Assembly (NCBI GenBank): GCA_963974345.1
Contig: CAXBBW010000011.1
Coordinates: 86,227 to 150,226 of the forward strand
Source: RHLJ01 sp963974345
GTDB taxonomy: Bacteria; Bacteroidota; Rhodothermia; Balneolales; Balneolaceae
Reading direction: 5' to 3'
Length of the DNA: 64,000 nucleotides
Shown here: piece after piece, positions 1 to 8,696 of the stretch
Numbering within the stretch: position 1 is the stretch's first letter
Layout of the letters: each line of letters begins with the position of its first letter
Translations under genes and position numbers: made by a program
The notes under the pieces: model-generated
The model's input: only the letters and a program-made list of their open reading frames with translations
Told to the model about the DNA's origin: nothing
The model's database searches: none

Positions 1-203
1 CGAAGTTGTTTCCCTTCATTGGTACGTGCTACACAAAACCATTCTACTCTTTCTTTAATGTGATTCGCGATTGGGATTACTCCGTGACCATATGCATTAT
101 CTTTAACCACTGCCATTCTTTGAACGCCAAGATTTAATCTTCTGTCTACGGCATCAAGATTATTGTCTAATTTTGTTAAATGAATTATAAGTTTTGAGTT
201 CAA
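1..203 (-). CDS. alr: Alanine racemase, N-terminal part (runs off the left edge)
   Basis: The first 67 codons are present and the rest lies outside the window. Reading the minus strand from a TTG at 201-203 gives an alanine racemase N-terminus: an HLTKLDNNLDAVDRRL helix, then AVVKDNAYGHG, which holds the PLP-binding lysine, then the family-like stretch FCVARTNEGKQL. The enzyme interconverts L- and D-alanine in the cytoplasm for peptidoglycan synthesis. The TTG overlaps the TGA stop of the preceding flavoprotein gene (TTGA), and an in-frame stop lies immediately upstream, so this start is likely and the two genes are probably co-transcribed. The family call is firm from the lysine motif. A broader amino-acid racemase specificity cannot be excluded from the fragment. 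Confidence 0.85.
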   Translation of the reverse strand, partial: MNSKLIIHLTKLDNNLDAVDRRLNLGVQRMAVVKDNAYGHGVIPIANHIKERVEWFCVARTNEGKQL

Positions 204-1801
204 TTAAACCACTTCTTCTTGTTTGATTTTTTTAGGATGATTTGAGCTGCATTATGTCCTGCAGCACCGAATACTCCACCTCCTGGATGACATGAAGCAC
301 TAGAAAGATACAGATTTTTAATTGGTGTTTCGTATCTACTCATCTCTGGAATTGGGCGAAACATAAACATTTGATCAAAGCTCATTTCTACATGCATCAC
401 ATTTCCTTTTAATAATCCATGTTTCCTTTCGATATCAAGTGGACTTTGTATGTACCAATCAATCAATTTCCCTTTCATATTTGGTGCGTAATCAACGACT
501 ACATCGTATATTTTTTGGGCTTCTCGTTCCCGAATATCATCCCATTTTAATCCATTTGCTAATTCATAGGGATGCCATTGAGCCCAAACAAACATTGTAT
601 GTTTCCCATCTTTTGCAACTTCTGGATCAATTTTGGAGAAAGTCATGGCTAAAACTGCTGGCTTTTCCGGTGGGAGTTTTTTGGTATAATCTCCAATCGC
701 ATTATTCATGTATTGAACCGATGGAGCCATTAATTGAATTCCATTATGGATGTAAGGATCATCAGGTGCAGCAGTATATTGAGGAAGCTCTTCAACAGCA
801 CATCGAATTACCATTCCAAATCCATTTCCCACGTTAATATTTTCAACTTTCTTGAACATAGAATCACCTAAATGTTCCCGACCAACCATCTTCATCATTG
901 TGGTTTGAATGTGCGCATTAGAAACTATGATTGGAGCTCTGAACTCTTTACCTTCCTCCGTTTGAACCCCAATGGCCTTTCCATTTTCTATCAATATTTT
1001 TTCTATTGGGTGATTGGCTTTCACTTCTCCACCATGTGACTCTATCAAATTCTTCATAGCTTGCGTTAACATGCCACTTCCACCTTTTGGATGCTTTGCT
1101 CCACTTTGATGTAGCATCGACTGCCAACCCACAAAATCTCCTGTAGCTGAATGATCGGGCAAGGGACCTGATTGAGCTGCAAACCATAATAGTGCTGCTT
1201 TCATGTGTGGACTTTCAAAAGCATCATCGACTACTTTTCCATAACTGGACAATATTTTTTGAAGTCCAGAAGTACTCTCTCCTTTTTTAAACATGGCTCC
1301 ATCTTTAATCTGAGCTTTTACCATTTCTGCGAAAATTCCTCCTGTGGTTGGAGTAGTCATAAATGCTTTCAAAACTCCATTGTTGATCTTGCCCCAAAAA
1401 TCTATAAAATCTTTATAGTTCTTCACGTCTTCTGGAGCTACTTTCGAAATTGATTCTAGTGTACGATCAACATCTTTCCAGAAATGGATAACGCCTTTTC
1501 CAGTAGCAACTGGATATGACATAATTGGATCCATATCAATATATTCTAAGCCATATTTGGTAAGCTCTAGTTCCTCAATAATTCCGGTTTGATGAATCAT
1601 GATATGAACCGAGGAACCTACATCCATCAAAAAGCCATTTGGGTTCTCTTTAGATTCGAACATTCGTTCGGTACAAACAGCCCCACCAATTGTTTCCCTG
1701 CGCTCAAGAACTAAAACTTTATATCCATTTTTAGCGAGGTAGCAACCAGTAGTTAGTCCATTATGCCCAGAACCGATGATTATAGCGTCGTAATTATTCA
1801 T
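200..1801 (-). CDS. FAD-dependent oxidoreductase, CrtI/PYROXD2-like
   Basis: A 533-residue flavoprotein. The N-terminus YDAIIIGSGHNGLTTGCYLA is a Rossmann dinucleotide-binding motif, followed by the ERR acidic end of the second strand and the GGAVCTE segment typical of phytoene dehydrogenase-like proteins (COG1233). The C-terminus carries LYLSSASCHPGGGVFGAAGHNAA, the second FAD-contact motif. No signal peptide is seen, so it should be cytoplasmic or peripheral to the membrane. The family includes carotenoid desaturases and isomerases and PYROXD2-like proteins, and the substrate cannot be read from sequence. It lies directly upstream of alr with overlapping stop and start. A second relative lies at 35829-37337. 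No phytoene synthase gene is nearby, so a carotenoid role is only a possibility. Confidence 0.85.
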   Translation of the reverse strand: MNNYDAIIIGSGHNGLTTGCYLAKNGYKVLVLERRETIGGAVCTERMFESKENPNGFLMDVGSSVHIMIHQTGIIEELELTKYGLEYIDMDPIMSYPVATGKGVIHFWKDVDRTLESISKVAPEDVKNYKDFIDFWGKINNGVLKAFMTTPTTGGIFAEMVKAQIKDGAMFKKGESTSGLQKILSSYGKVVDDAFESPHMKAALLWFAAQSGPLPDHSATGDFVGWQSMLHQSGAKHPKGGSGMLTQAMKNLIESHGGEVKANHPIEKILIENGKAIGVQTEEGKEFRAPIIVSNAHIQTTMMKMVGREHLGDSMFKKVENINVGNGFGMVIRCAVEELPQYTAAPDDPYIHNGIQLMAPSVQYMNNAIGDYTKKLPPEKPAVLAMTFSKIDPEVAKDGKHTMFVWAQWHPYELANGLKWDDIREREAQKIYDVVVDYAPNMKGKLIDWYIQSPLDIERKHGLLKGNVMHVEMSFDQMFMFRPIPEMSRYETPIKNLYLSSASCHPGGGVFGAAGHNAAQIILKKSNKKKWFN

Positions 1802-1879
1802 AGAAGAAAGATAAAACGAATTGATTGAAAGCGAAGATTTATTAAGTTGTCTAACAGTTTGCCAACCATAATACTAATG

Positions 1880-1917
1880 ATGTCATTCAGAGCGAAGTAA
1901 AGATTCTGCAGGATGAT
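1880..1917. repeat. Single copy of a TGTCATTCAGAGCGAAG-type intergenic repeat
   Basis: The short spacer between two divergent genes contains TGTCATTCAGAGCGAAG followed by AGATTCTGCAGGATGA. It resembles a small dispersed element that I recall from intergenic DNA of many Bacteroidota genomes. Only one clear copy was seen here, so the repeat assignment rests on memory of the motif and not on copies in this window. Confidence 0.35.
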
Positions 1918-1931
1918 TTAAATTTGATTAT

Positions 1932-2780
1932 ATGAAAATAGGCCGATTTGAAGTAGAACAACTAAGTGAGGGTATTTTTGATGTATATAATAAAGGAATC
2001 TTCCAAAAAGTGGGTGCCGATGATATCACTTCTAAAAAACAATTTGAAGAGGTTCCGACTACAGCCAGTCAAATAGGAATCGATCCTATCTTAATCCGTG
2101 ATGGTAAACATGTAATTCTACTTGATACTGGCTTGGGTTGGGGATTGGATTCTAAGAGTGAATACTCCGATACTTCGAACCTAAAAACCAACCTCGATAT
2201 TTTCGGACTTACTCCAACCGATGTAACACATGTTGTGTTAACGCACCTTCATTTCGATCATTCTGCAGGATGTACGTATGTTGATAATACTGCTACAACT
2301 CAGCCAACTATGCCTTACGCGAACTATTTTCTTCAAAAATTGGAATGGCATTATGCTGTTCAAAGAATGGGAGAAGACAATCCGGTTGCTGGTGGTGATT
2401 ATAATTTAGACGAGTTTTACAAGCTATATGCAGAGGAAAAATTAGTTTTGATTACAGATACATTCTTCGAGTTACTTCCTGGGATTACACTTATTAAAAC
2501 TGGTGGACATACACCTGGACATCAAATAGTGAAAATTCAAGATGCTGGTGAAACCGCTTATTTCTTAGGTGATTTAGTTCCTAATGAATTTCACCTGAAT
2601 CATTATGGAATGAAAGAAATGGATATCGATCCTATTCAATCCAAAAAAGCTAAAACATTGCTTCTTAGACAAGCTGTTAAAGAAAAAGCTGCTGTTTTCT
2701 TTTACCACTCCATTCATGTGAAGAATGGCGTTCTTGTACAAGATGAAGAAAAGAGATATGCCTTACTCGAAGTGAAATGA
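1932..2780 (+). CDS. MBL-fold metallo-hydrolase
   Basis: A 282-residue metallo-beta-lactamase-fold protein. The metal-binding signature THLHFDHSAG places H105, H107, D109 and H110, and later motifs GGHTPGH and FLGDLVP supply the third histidine and the bridging aspartate. The family includes quorum-quenching lactonases, glyoxalase II-like enzymes and other hydrolases, and nothing here fixes the substrate. There is no signal peptide, so it is probably cytoplasmic. It is the first gene of a compact plus-strand group, and its TGA overlaps the next ATG by four bases (ATGA), suggesting translational coupling with the ADP-ribosylglycohydrolase gene. Confidence 0.88.
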   Translation: MKIGRFEVEQLSEGIFDVYNKGIFQKVGADDITSKKQFEEVPTTASQIGIDPILIRDGKHVILLDTGLGWGLDSKSEYSDTSNLKTNLDIFGLTPTDVTHVVLTHLHFDHSAGCTYVDNTATTQPTMPYANYFLQKLEWHYAVQRMGEDNPVAGGDYNLDEFYKLYAEEKLVLITDTFFELLPGITLIKTGGHTPGHQIVKIQDAGETAYFLGDLVPNEFHLNHYGMKEMDIDPIQSKKAKTLLLRQAVKEKAAVFFYHSIHVKNGVLVQDEEKRYALLEVK

Positions 2781-4147
2781 ATAGTTTAAAATTTCCACCC
2801 ATATATTTTTTTATTTTAATCTCTTGTTTTGGATGCCAAAACGATGGGGCAAAAGATGAAAATATGTTACGGAACCCTGATTTTGAATATAAGGCTTATA
2901 CTAAAACAACTACTGATTTTATTATTTCGAGAAGTGAATATAAAGATAAACTCTACGGTTTCTGGTTAGCTCAATGTATTGCCAACTGGACTGGATTAGT
3001 TACTGAAATGGATAAAATTGGTAACATTGGTGAAATAAAAACGGGCAAATTCTACACAAGAGAAGATTGGGGGAAACCTGATCAACCAAGTATATGGGGA
3101 GAAGGAATTCCAAGTGCACTTTCTCCTACAATAGACTTTGTTTTTGAAGATTCGGTAGGTGTTTGGGGAGCTGATGACGACACGGATATCGAATATATCT
3201 ACCAACATCTATTATTTGAGAATGAAACAAGTATTCTTACTAGTCAGGAAATACGACAGGGATGGCTTGATCATATACACACTGAAGAAGAGAATTATCT
3301 TTGGGTTTCAAATCAAGCCGCCTTCGACCTAATGCAAGAAGGTGTATTGCCACCTGAAACAAGCAATCCAGATTTGAACCCTCATTATGCTATGATAGAT
3401 GCGCAACTCACAACTGAAATTTTTGGTTTATTCTCTCCATCACGCCCTGATTTTGCTCGGAAAATGGCTCATTTGCCTATACAAACTACAGCTAGAGAAG
3501 AAGCACAATGGATCTCAGAATTCTATGTAAGTATGTATTCTCTAGCCATTCAAATTGAATCTGATAAACCTATTAAAGATCAATTATTAGTTAATGCAGA
3601 AACAGCGGTGGATATTTTTCCTACAGATTCATATCCATCTAAAATGTACACTTTTGTAAAGTCTAGATATGATGCAGGAGTTCCTTGGGAGCAAACAAGA
3701 GATGAGATATATCAACGCTACCAAGTGGAACAAAAAGATGGATATCAAATAACTTCCCAGAACCTATACTGTAATGGATGCTTCGCTTCTGGGATTAACT
3801 TCGCTGCAAGTTTGGTTAGTCTTTTTTATGGAGAAGGTGATATCATTGAGACAATAAAAATTGGAGCTCTTACTGGTTGGGATTCTGATAATCCTACTGC
3901 AACGTGGGGTGGAATGCTTGGGTTTATTCATGGGAAAAAAGGCGTTGAAAAAGCTTTCGAAAGAAAATTCTCAGAAACTTTTTATATACATCGAACACGA
4001 AAAGGATTTGACAACAAGGGCTATGATACCTTTAGCAACATGGCAAAAAAAGGTGTTTATATTACTGATCGTGTGATACAGGACGAACTAGGTGGAGGAA
4101 TAAATCTTGATAAAAATATCTGGTACATACCAAAAAATACTCCTTAG
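2777..4147 (+). CDS. ADP-ribosylglycohydrolase family lipoprotein
   Basis: A 456-residue protein with a short hydrophobic N-terminus ending LISC, a plausible lipobox with Cys17, so it is probably exported and membrane-anchored. The mature part has the hallmarks of the ADP-ribosylglycohydrolase (DraG/ARH) fold. These are YKDKLYGFWLAQCIANWTGL near residue 50, an acidic WGADDDTDIEYIY segment, and GWDSDNPTATWGGMLGFIHG near the C-terminus. In known members the corresponding aspartates bind two metal ions. Known relatives remove ADP-ribose from proteins or hydrolyse related glycosidic bonds. An exported copy suggests a different substrate, perhaps an extracytoplasmic N-glycosidic bond. Translation is coupled to the upstream MBL-fold gene by a 4-base overlap. 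Confidence 0.8.
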   Translation: MNSLKFPPIYFFILISCFGCQNDGAKDENMLRNPDFEYKAYTKTTTDFIISRSEYKDKLYGFWLAQCIANWTGLVTEMDKIGNIGEIKTGKFYTREDWGKPDQPSIWGEGIPSALSPTIDFVFEDSVGVWGADDDTDIEYIYQHLLFENETSILTSQEIRQGWLDHIHTEEENYLWVSNQAAFDLMQEGVLPPETSNPDLNPHYAMIDAQLTTEIFGLFSPSRPDFARKMAHLPIQTTAREEAQWISEFYVSMYSLAIQIESDKPIKDQLLVNAETAVDIFPTDSYPSKMYTFVKSRYDAGVPWEQTRDEIYQRYQVEQKDGYQITSQNLYCNGCFASGINFAASLVSLFYGEGDIIETIKIGALTGWDSDNPTATWGGMLGFIHGKKGVEKAFERKFSETFYIHRTRKGFDNKGYDTFSNMAKKGVYITDRVIQDELGGGINLDKNIWYIPKNTP

Positions 4148-4161
4148 TTATTGTAAGTAGA

Positions 4162-4662
4162 ATGAAAAAAACTCCCGTTGTTATAGATCAATCTGAAAGA
4201 CTCTTTGTGGGTCTTAATATTCGAACCTCACTTTCAGAAAATAAAGTAAAAAAACTCTGGCAGAGCTTTGGCCCCAAGCGCAAAGAAATAAATCATCAAA
4301 TTACTTTAGACTCCTATTCAATTGAAATCTATGAGCCAGGTTCGGAAATGATAAACTTCACTCCTAATACAAAATTCGAAAAATGGGCTACCGTTCAAGT
4401 ATCAGAATTTGAAGCCGTACCAGAAGGATTAGAAACGCTCGTCATTCCAAAGGGGAAATATGCCGTATTTATATACAAGGGATTACATTCTGAGTATCCT
4501 AAATTCGCTCAATACATTTTTAGTGAATGGCTCCCTTCGTCTGACTATGAATTAGATGATCGTCCACATTTTGAGGTTATGGGTAATAAATACTTCGGTC
4601 CTATGAATCCAGATTCTGAAGAAGAGATATGGATTCCAATTAAAGATAGTATTCACCTATGA
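4162..4662 (+). CDS. GyrI-like / AraC effector-binding-domain protein
   Basis: A 166-residue single-domain protein resembling the GyrI-like small-molecule-binding (SOUL-type) domain found free-standing or at the C-terminus of AraC and MerR regulators. Typical features are IPKGKYAVFIYKG in the middle, FSEWLPSSDYELDDRPHFEV near residues 125-145, and the EEEIWIPIK end. No DNA-binding domain is attached. Free-standing members bind or hydrolyse small molecules or act as inhibitors, and the ligand here is unknown. The gene follows the ADP-ribosylglycohydrolase gene by 14 bases and overlaps the next hydrolase gene by 4 bases, so the group is probably one transcript. Confidence 0.8.
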   Translation: MKKTPVVIDQSERLFVGLNIRTSLSENKVKKLWQSFGPKRKEINHQITLDSYSIEIYEPGSEMINFTPNTKFEKWATVQVSEFEAVPEGLETLVIPKGKYAVFIYKGLHSEYPKFAQYIFSEWLPSSDYELDDRPHFEVMGNKYFGPMNPDSEEEIWIPIKDSIHL

Positions 4663-5579
4663 ATTTAATAAAGGATTTCACGTCTACTATTCTTGAGTTA
4701 GAGGATGATTATGAGGGGAAAGTGACAGCTACTCTTGTTTCGTCGAACTTCAACGTTGGAAATCGAAAAAGTGTGCTATATATACATGGTTATATCGACT
4801 ACTTTTTTCACCCTCATTTAGCAGAGCAGTTTATTGATCATGGTTTTGATTTCTACGCTTTAGATCTTAGAAAATATGGACGATCTCTATTAAATCATCA
4901 ACACCCAAACTACTGTAGAAATCTGGACGAGTATTTTGAGGAAATTTCCATTGCCATTCGGAAAATCAAAGAATCAAATACATCAATTTATCTTTTAGGG
5001 CATTCTACTGGTGGTCTAATTACATCCAATTATATGAATGATGGTGAAGAAAAAGATCAGATTGCTGGACTTATATTAAACTCTCCATTCTTCGACTTTA
5101 ATCAATCGAAATTACGGACTTTCATAAGTCTTTGTGTTGCAAAAATTATCTCCGCTTTATCCCCTTATTCAAAAATTGAAGGTGCTTTAAGTCCTACTTA
5201 TCCGAAAAGTATTCATAAAGATTATCATGGTGATTGGGATTTTAACCTCAAATGGAAACCGATAAATGGATTTCCTACCTACTTTAAATGGGTTTCTGCT
5301 ATCGGGAAAGCACAGAAAAAACTAGCCCATTCCAATATCACAGCCCCAATTTTATTAATGCATTCCTCAGGATCTAAAAAATTAATTGCATTTTCTGAAG
5401 AAGCAACCTTAAATGACCTAGTTCTAGATATTGAAGACATGAAAAGAGTTGGTAAAAACTTAGGAAATGAAGTTAGCTTCGTACAAATTAACCATGCGAT
5501 GCACGATATCTTCCTCTCATCTAAAAAAGTAAGAGACGCTGCCTTTAAAAAGATGTTTGAATGGTTGGATGATCATTAA
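4659..5579 (+). CDS. Alpha/beta hydrolase (serine aminopeptidase S33-like)
   Basis: A 306-residue alpha/beta hydrolase. The nucleophile elbow is LLGHSTGGL with Ser116. YIHGYIDYFF carries the HG oxyanion segment, and NHAMHD near residue 280 is the probable catalytic histidine. DLRKYGRSL after the third strand is typical of monoacylglycerol-lipase and lysophospholipase-like enzymes. No signal peptide is seen. The substrate is unknown; a lipid or carboxyl ester is the usual guess for this subgroup. The ATG overlaps the stop of the preceding GyrI-like gene (ATGA), indicating translational coupling. Confidence 0.85.
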   Translation: MNLIKDFTSTILELEDDYEGKVTATLVSSNFNVGNRKSVLYIHGYIDYFFHPHLAEQFIDHGFDFYALDLRKYGRSLLNHQHPNYCRNLDEYFEEISIAIRKIKESNTSIYLLGHSTGGLITSNYMNDGEEKDQIAGLILNSPFFDFNQSKLRTFISLCVAKIISALSPYSKIEGALSPTYPKSIHKDYHGDWDFNLKWKPINGFPTYFKWVSAIGKAQKKLAHSNITAPILLMHSSGSKKLIAFSEEATLNDLVLDIEDMKRVGKNLGNEVSFVQINHAMHDIFLSSKKVRDAAFKKMFEWLDDH

Positions 5580-5600
5580 CATAAAACTGAACTTCCAAAT

Positions 5601-6155
5601 ATGTTATATATAATTAGTGGGGCATCTAGATCAGGCAAAACCATAATTGCTAAAAAGATATCAGCACAAAAAGGAATTTCATTTTTCTCTATTGACTGGC
5701 TTGTTATGGGATTCACGAATGGTATTCCAGAATATGGAATCCATGATTTATTATTTCCTGACGAAATAGCAAAACGTTCTTGGAATTTCTTGAAAGCAAT
5801 GCTAGAAACGATTCTCTATAATGATGTTGATTATATTATTGAAGGAGAAGCAATACTACCTGAGTTAATAATTGAACTGATGGAAAAGCATCCCAAGAAA
5901 ATAAACATATGCTTTCTTGGCTATACAGATGTTATTATCGATGAGAAAGTTAAAGACATAAAAGATTTTAGCGATGGAAAAAGTGATTGGTTGGTCGATA
6001 AATCGGATGCATACATTATTGATCATATAAATAATATGATACGTCACAGCAGAATAATTGAAAAATCTTGTATCTCTACTGGCTTACCCTATTTCGATAC
6101 TTCTGAAAATTTTACTAAAACTATCATCGATGCTGAAACATATTTATTACACTGA
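5601..6155 (+). CDS. P-loop NTPase / small kinase-like protein
   Basis: A 184-residue protein opening with a Walker A motif, GASRSGKT, at residues 7-14, followed by SIDWLVMGF at the position where small-molecule kinases have an acidic acceptor-binding segment. The middle has YIIEGEAILPELI, resembling the second strand and base of small kinases such as chloramphenicol or 2-phosphoglycerate kinase-like proteins. The acceptor is unknown. It lies 21 bases after the hydrolase gene on the same strand. Confidence 0.7.
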   Translation: MLYIISGASRSGKTIIAKKISAQKGISFFSIDWLVMGFTNGIPEYGIHDLLFPDEIAKRSWNFLKAMLETILYNDVDYIIEGEAILPELIIELMEKHPKKINICFLGYTDVIIDEKVKDIKDFSDGKSDWLVDKSDAYIIDHINNMIRHSRIIEKSCISTGLPYFDTSENFTKTIIDAETYLLH

Positions 6156-6263
6156 TTGAAAAGCTAATCGATTCCTACTAAAATAGATTGCTCAATACAC
6201 TTTTTAATTTAATCTAAATAAGTAGTTTACCTAAATAACACTCCCTGCATACCCTGAAATAAA

Positions 6264-6761
6264 ATGAGAATGCTAAAATTTAGACCAGCTACAATAAACG
6301 ATCTCAAATTACTAAAGTATTGGGATACAAAACCACACGTTATTGCTTGTGATCCAGATGATGATTGGAATTGGGAATTTGAACTACCTCGAAGTCCAAA
6401 ATGGAGAGACCAATTGATTGCTGAACTAGATAATGAGCCTATTGGAATTGTACAAATTATTGACCCAAATCTAGAAGAGACTCATTATTGGGGAGAAGTT
6501 GAAAAAAACAAAAGAGCCATTGATATATGGATTGGGGAAGAAAAGAATCTGAATAAAGGATATGGAACTTTAATGATGAAGTTAGCCATTGAAAGATGCT
6601 TTGAAAATCCTGAAGTTGATGGAATTCTGATTGACCCACTAAAAAGCAATACTAAAGCTCATAGATTCTATGAAAGACTTGGATTTGAATTTTTAGAACA
6701 TAGAATTTTTGATGACACAGCATGTACTATATACGAGTTAAAGAGAATAAAGGAAATTTAA
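6264..6761 (+). CDS. GNAT acetyltransferase, AAC(6')-like
   Basis: A 165-residue GNAT-fold N-acetyltransferase. The acetyl-CoA pyrophosphate-binding loop is KNLNKGYGTLMMKL near residues 92-105. IDIWIGEE precedes it, and AHRFYERLGFEFLEH is the C-terminal motif. The order DIWIGEE, then GYGT, then IDPLKSNTKAHRFYERLGF matches the aminoglycoside 6'-N-acetyltransferase type, but many chromosomal relatives acetylate other amines. No resistance phenotype can be claimed. The 108-base gap upstream suggests its own promoter. It converges on rho across a shared hairpin. Confidence 0.8.
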   Translation: MRMLKFRPATINDLKLLKYWDTKPHVIACDPDDDWNWEFELPRSPKWRDQLIAELDNEPIGIVQIIDPNLEETHYWGEVEKNKRAIDIWIGEEKNLNKGYGTLMMKLAIERCFENPEVDGILIDPLKSNTKAHRFYERLGFEFLEHRIFDDTACTIYELKRIKEI

Positions 6762-6831
6762 GAAGAGCAATAATCTTTCCCTAACTCTTCCTTTATGATG
6801 TAAAAATTTACTTTAACAATATGTCGGTAAC

Positions 6832-6862
6832 AAAAAAGGCTCGAGTAAACCCGAGCCTTTTT
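6832..6862. terminator. Bidirectional intrinsic terminator
   Basis: A six-base-pair GC-rich stem, GGCTCG at 6838-6843 with CGAGCC at 6852-6857, closes an eight-base loop. It is flanked by six A on the left and five T on the right, so it can act on both strands. It lies between the convergent acetyltransferase gene (plus) and rho (minus). Confidence 0.88.
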
Positions 6863-6885
6863 AATATTCTAAATGATGATTAAGA

Positions 6886-8577
6886 TTACTTATTCATCGA
6901 GATCAAAAAATCTTCGTTGTTCTTGGTTCCTTTGATTTTATCAATCAGAAACTCAGCCGCTTCGAATGAATTCATGTTCGTTAGGTAACGACGAAGTAAT
7001 ACTACTTTTTCACGTTCAGCATCAGAAACAAGAAGCTCTTCCCTTCTAGTTCCACTTCTAAAAATATCAATCGCTGGATAGATTCTACGGTCTGAAATTC
7101 GTCGGTCGAGTACAATCTCACTGTTTCCTGTTCCTTTGAATTCCTCGAAGATAACATCATCCATACGAGAGCCGGTATCAACAAGGGCTGTGGCAATAAT
7201 AGTTAGCGATCCACCGCCTTCAATATTTCGAGCCGAACTAAATAACTGACGCGGTATTTTAAGGGCTTCAGAATCAACACCACCACTCATGGTTCTACCC
7301 TTGTTGTTGGCGCCAACGTTGTAAGCACGAGCTAGTCTTGTAATAGAGTCTAGCAATAATAATACATCGTGACCACTTTCAACCAAGCGTTTCGCTTTCT
7401 CAAATACGATTTCTGAAAGACCGATATGGTTTTCGGGTTTTTCATCAAAGGTAGAAGCAACAACTTCAGCGCCTTTTACATTACGTTCCATCTCCGTTAC
7501 TTCTTCAGGACGTTCATCAATCAACAAAATTAAAATCTTTGTTTCAGGATGATTGGTAGCTACCGCATTCGCTATATTTCGAAGAATGGTCGTCTTCCCA
7601 GTTTTAGGTTGCGCAACAATTAGTTGTCTCTGTCCCATGCCCACTGGAGCAAATAAATCTATAAAACGAGTGGTGTATTCACGTGGATTATACTCTAAGG
7701 TATATCGCTTTTCTGGGTGTATTGGAAGCATATCATCAAATACACCACGATTATCCATGTCGGTAGGAATTCTACCATTTACACCTTCCACTCTTAATAA
7801 TGCGAAGTATCGTTCACCTACTTTTGGTGGGCGAATAATTCCAATCACACAATCGCCTTGGCGAAGTCTAAATCTTTTTATCTGTGATGGAGAAACATAA
7901 ATATCATCTGGGCTAGCTTTGTAATTATAATTCACTGAGCGCAGGAATCCGTATCCATCAGGTAAAATTTCAAGCGTACCTTCGTTAATTAAATAAGGTC
8001 CAAGTTGACCTGAAATTTCTTCTAATCGTTCAGCAAGTGTAGGCGCATCAGAATCTGGGAGTTGATTATGCTCGTGGTGACGATTTTTATTCCGATTCTG
8101 ATTCCTTTGGTTTCTCTGATTTTCTCGCTGCTTTCTTCTTCTTTCTTGTTCTTTCTGATCTTCTTCATCACTCTCCTTTTTATAGGAGACGATGTGTGAA
8201 TGAGCACCATAAGATGTTTTTTCACCATCTTTCTGACTTGTTAATTTAGCCTCAGGTTCGGCTTCTTTATCCTTAGTAGCCTCAGTTTTCTCCGGTTCAG
8301 GATTATGTGAATCCTCTTCATTTGGACTTTCATCCTGAGGAACTTCAATACGCTCTCTCTTAACAATCCTTTTTCGTTGCCGCTTTGGCGCAGCTGATTC
8401 ATTGGATTCTCCAACGTTCGAAGATTGTTTAATAAGTTCTAGAAGGTCTTGCTTTTTAACGCCTGTAACCCGTTTTACACCTACGGATTTAGCAATCACT
8501 TGCAATTCGGGAAGTTTTTTAGATTTTAAGGCTTCCAACTCTCCAGCCGAAAGTCCGCCTGTCTGATTATCTGACAT
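6886..8577 (-). CDS. rho: Transcription termination factor Rho
   Basis: A 563-residue Rho helicase, which ends transcription of untranslated RNA. Residues 8-50 form the helical Rho N-terminal domain (GELEALKSKKLPELQVIAKS). About 55-175 is a long low-complexity charged insert rich in K, E, R, N and Q. About 190-270 is the cold-shock-like RNA-binding domain (LPDGYGFLRS). The ATPase core follows, with Walker A QPKTGKT at 323-329 and LLLLDSITRLARAYN as Walker B. Large inserts of this kind are common in Bacteroidota Rho. The first Walker residues read AQPKTGKT, where many Rho proteins have APPKAGKT. It appears monocistronic, with its terminator just downstream. Confidence 0.97.
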   Translation of the reverse strand: MSDNQTGGLSAGELEALKSKKLPELQVIAKSVGVKRVTGVKKQDLLELIKQSSNVGESNESAAPKRQRKRIVKRERIEVPQDESPNEEDSHNPEPEKTEATKDKEAEPEAKLTSQKDGEKTSYGAHSHIVSYKKESDEEDQKEQERRRKQRENQRNQRNQNRNKNRHHEHNQLPDSDAPTLAERLEEISGQLGPYLINEGTLEILPDGYGFLRSVNYNYKASPDDIYVSPSQIKRFRLRQGDCVIGIIRPPKVGERYFALLRVEGVNGRIPTDMDNRGVFDDMLPIHPEKRYTLEYNPREYTTRFIDLFAPVGMGQRQLIVAQPKTGKTTILRNIANAVATNHPETKILILLIDERPEEVTEMERNVKGAEVVASTFDEKPENHIGLSEIVFEKAKRLVESGHDVLLLLDSITRLARAYNVGANNKGRTMSGGVDSEALKIPRQLFSSARNIEGGGSLTIIATALVDTGSRMDDVIFEEFKGTGNSEIVLDRRISDRRIYPAIDIFRSGTRREELLVSDAEREKVVLLRRYLTNMNSFEAAEFLIDKIKGTKNNEDFLISMNK

Positions 8578-8696
8578 ATAATATGTATGCTATTGCGATA
8601 TTATTCTTACTGAATTTGGGGTGAGCGCTGAATTATCATTGTTGTAGATAATAGTTTAAAGCACTCAATCAGGTAAGGATGAAAAAGAGTAGGTGG

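Noticed and set aside
439..837. 132-residue plus-strand open frame inside the first flavoprotein gene
   Set aside because: It lies opposite a clear CrtI-like coding sequence and has a composition typical of a shadow frame.
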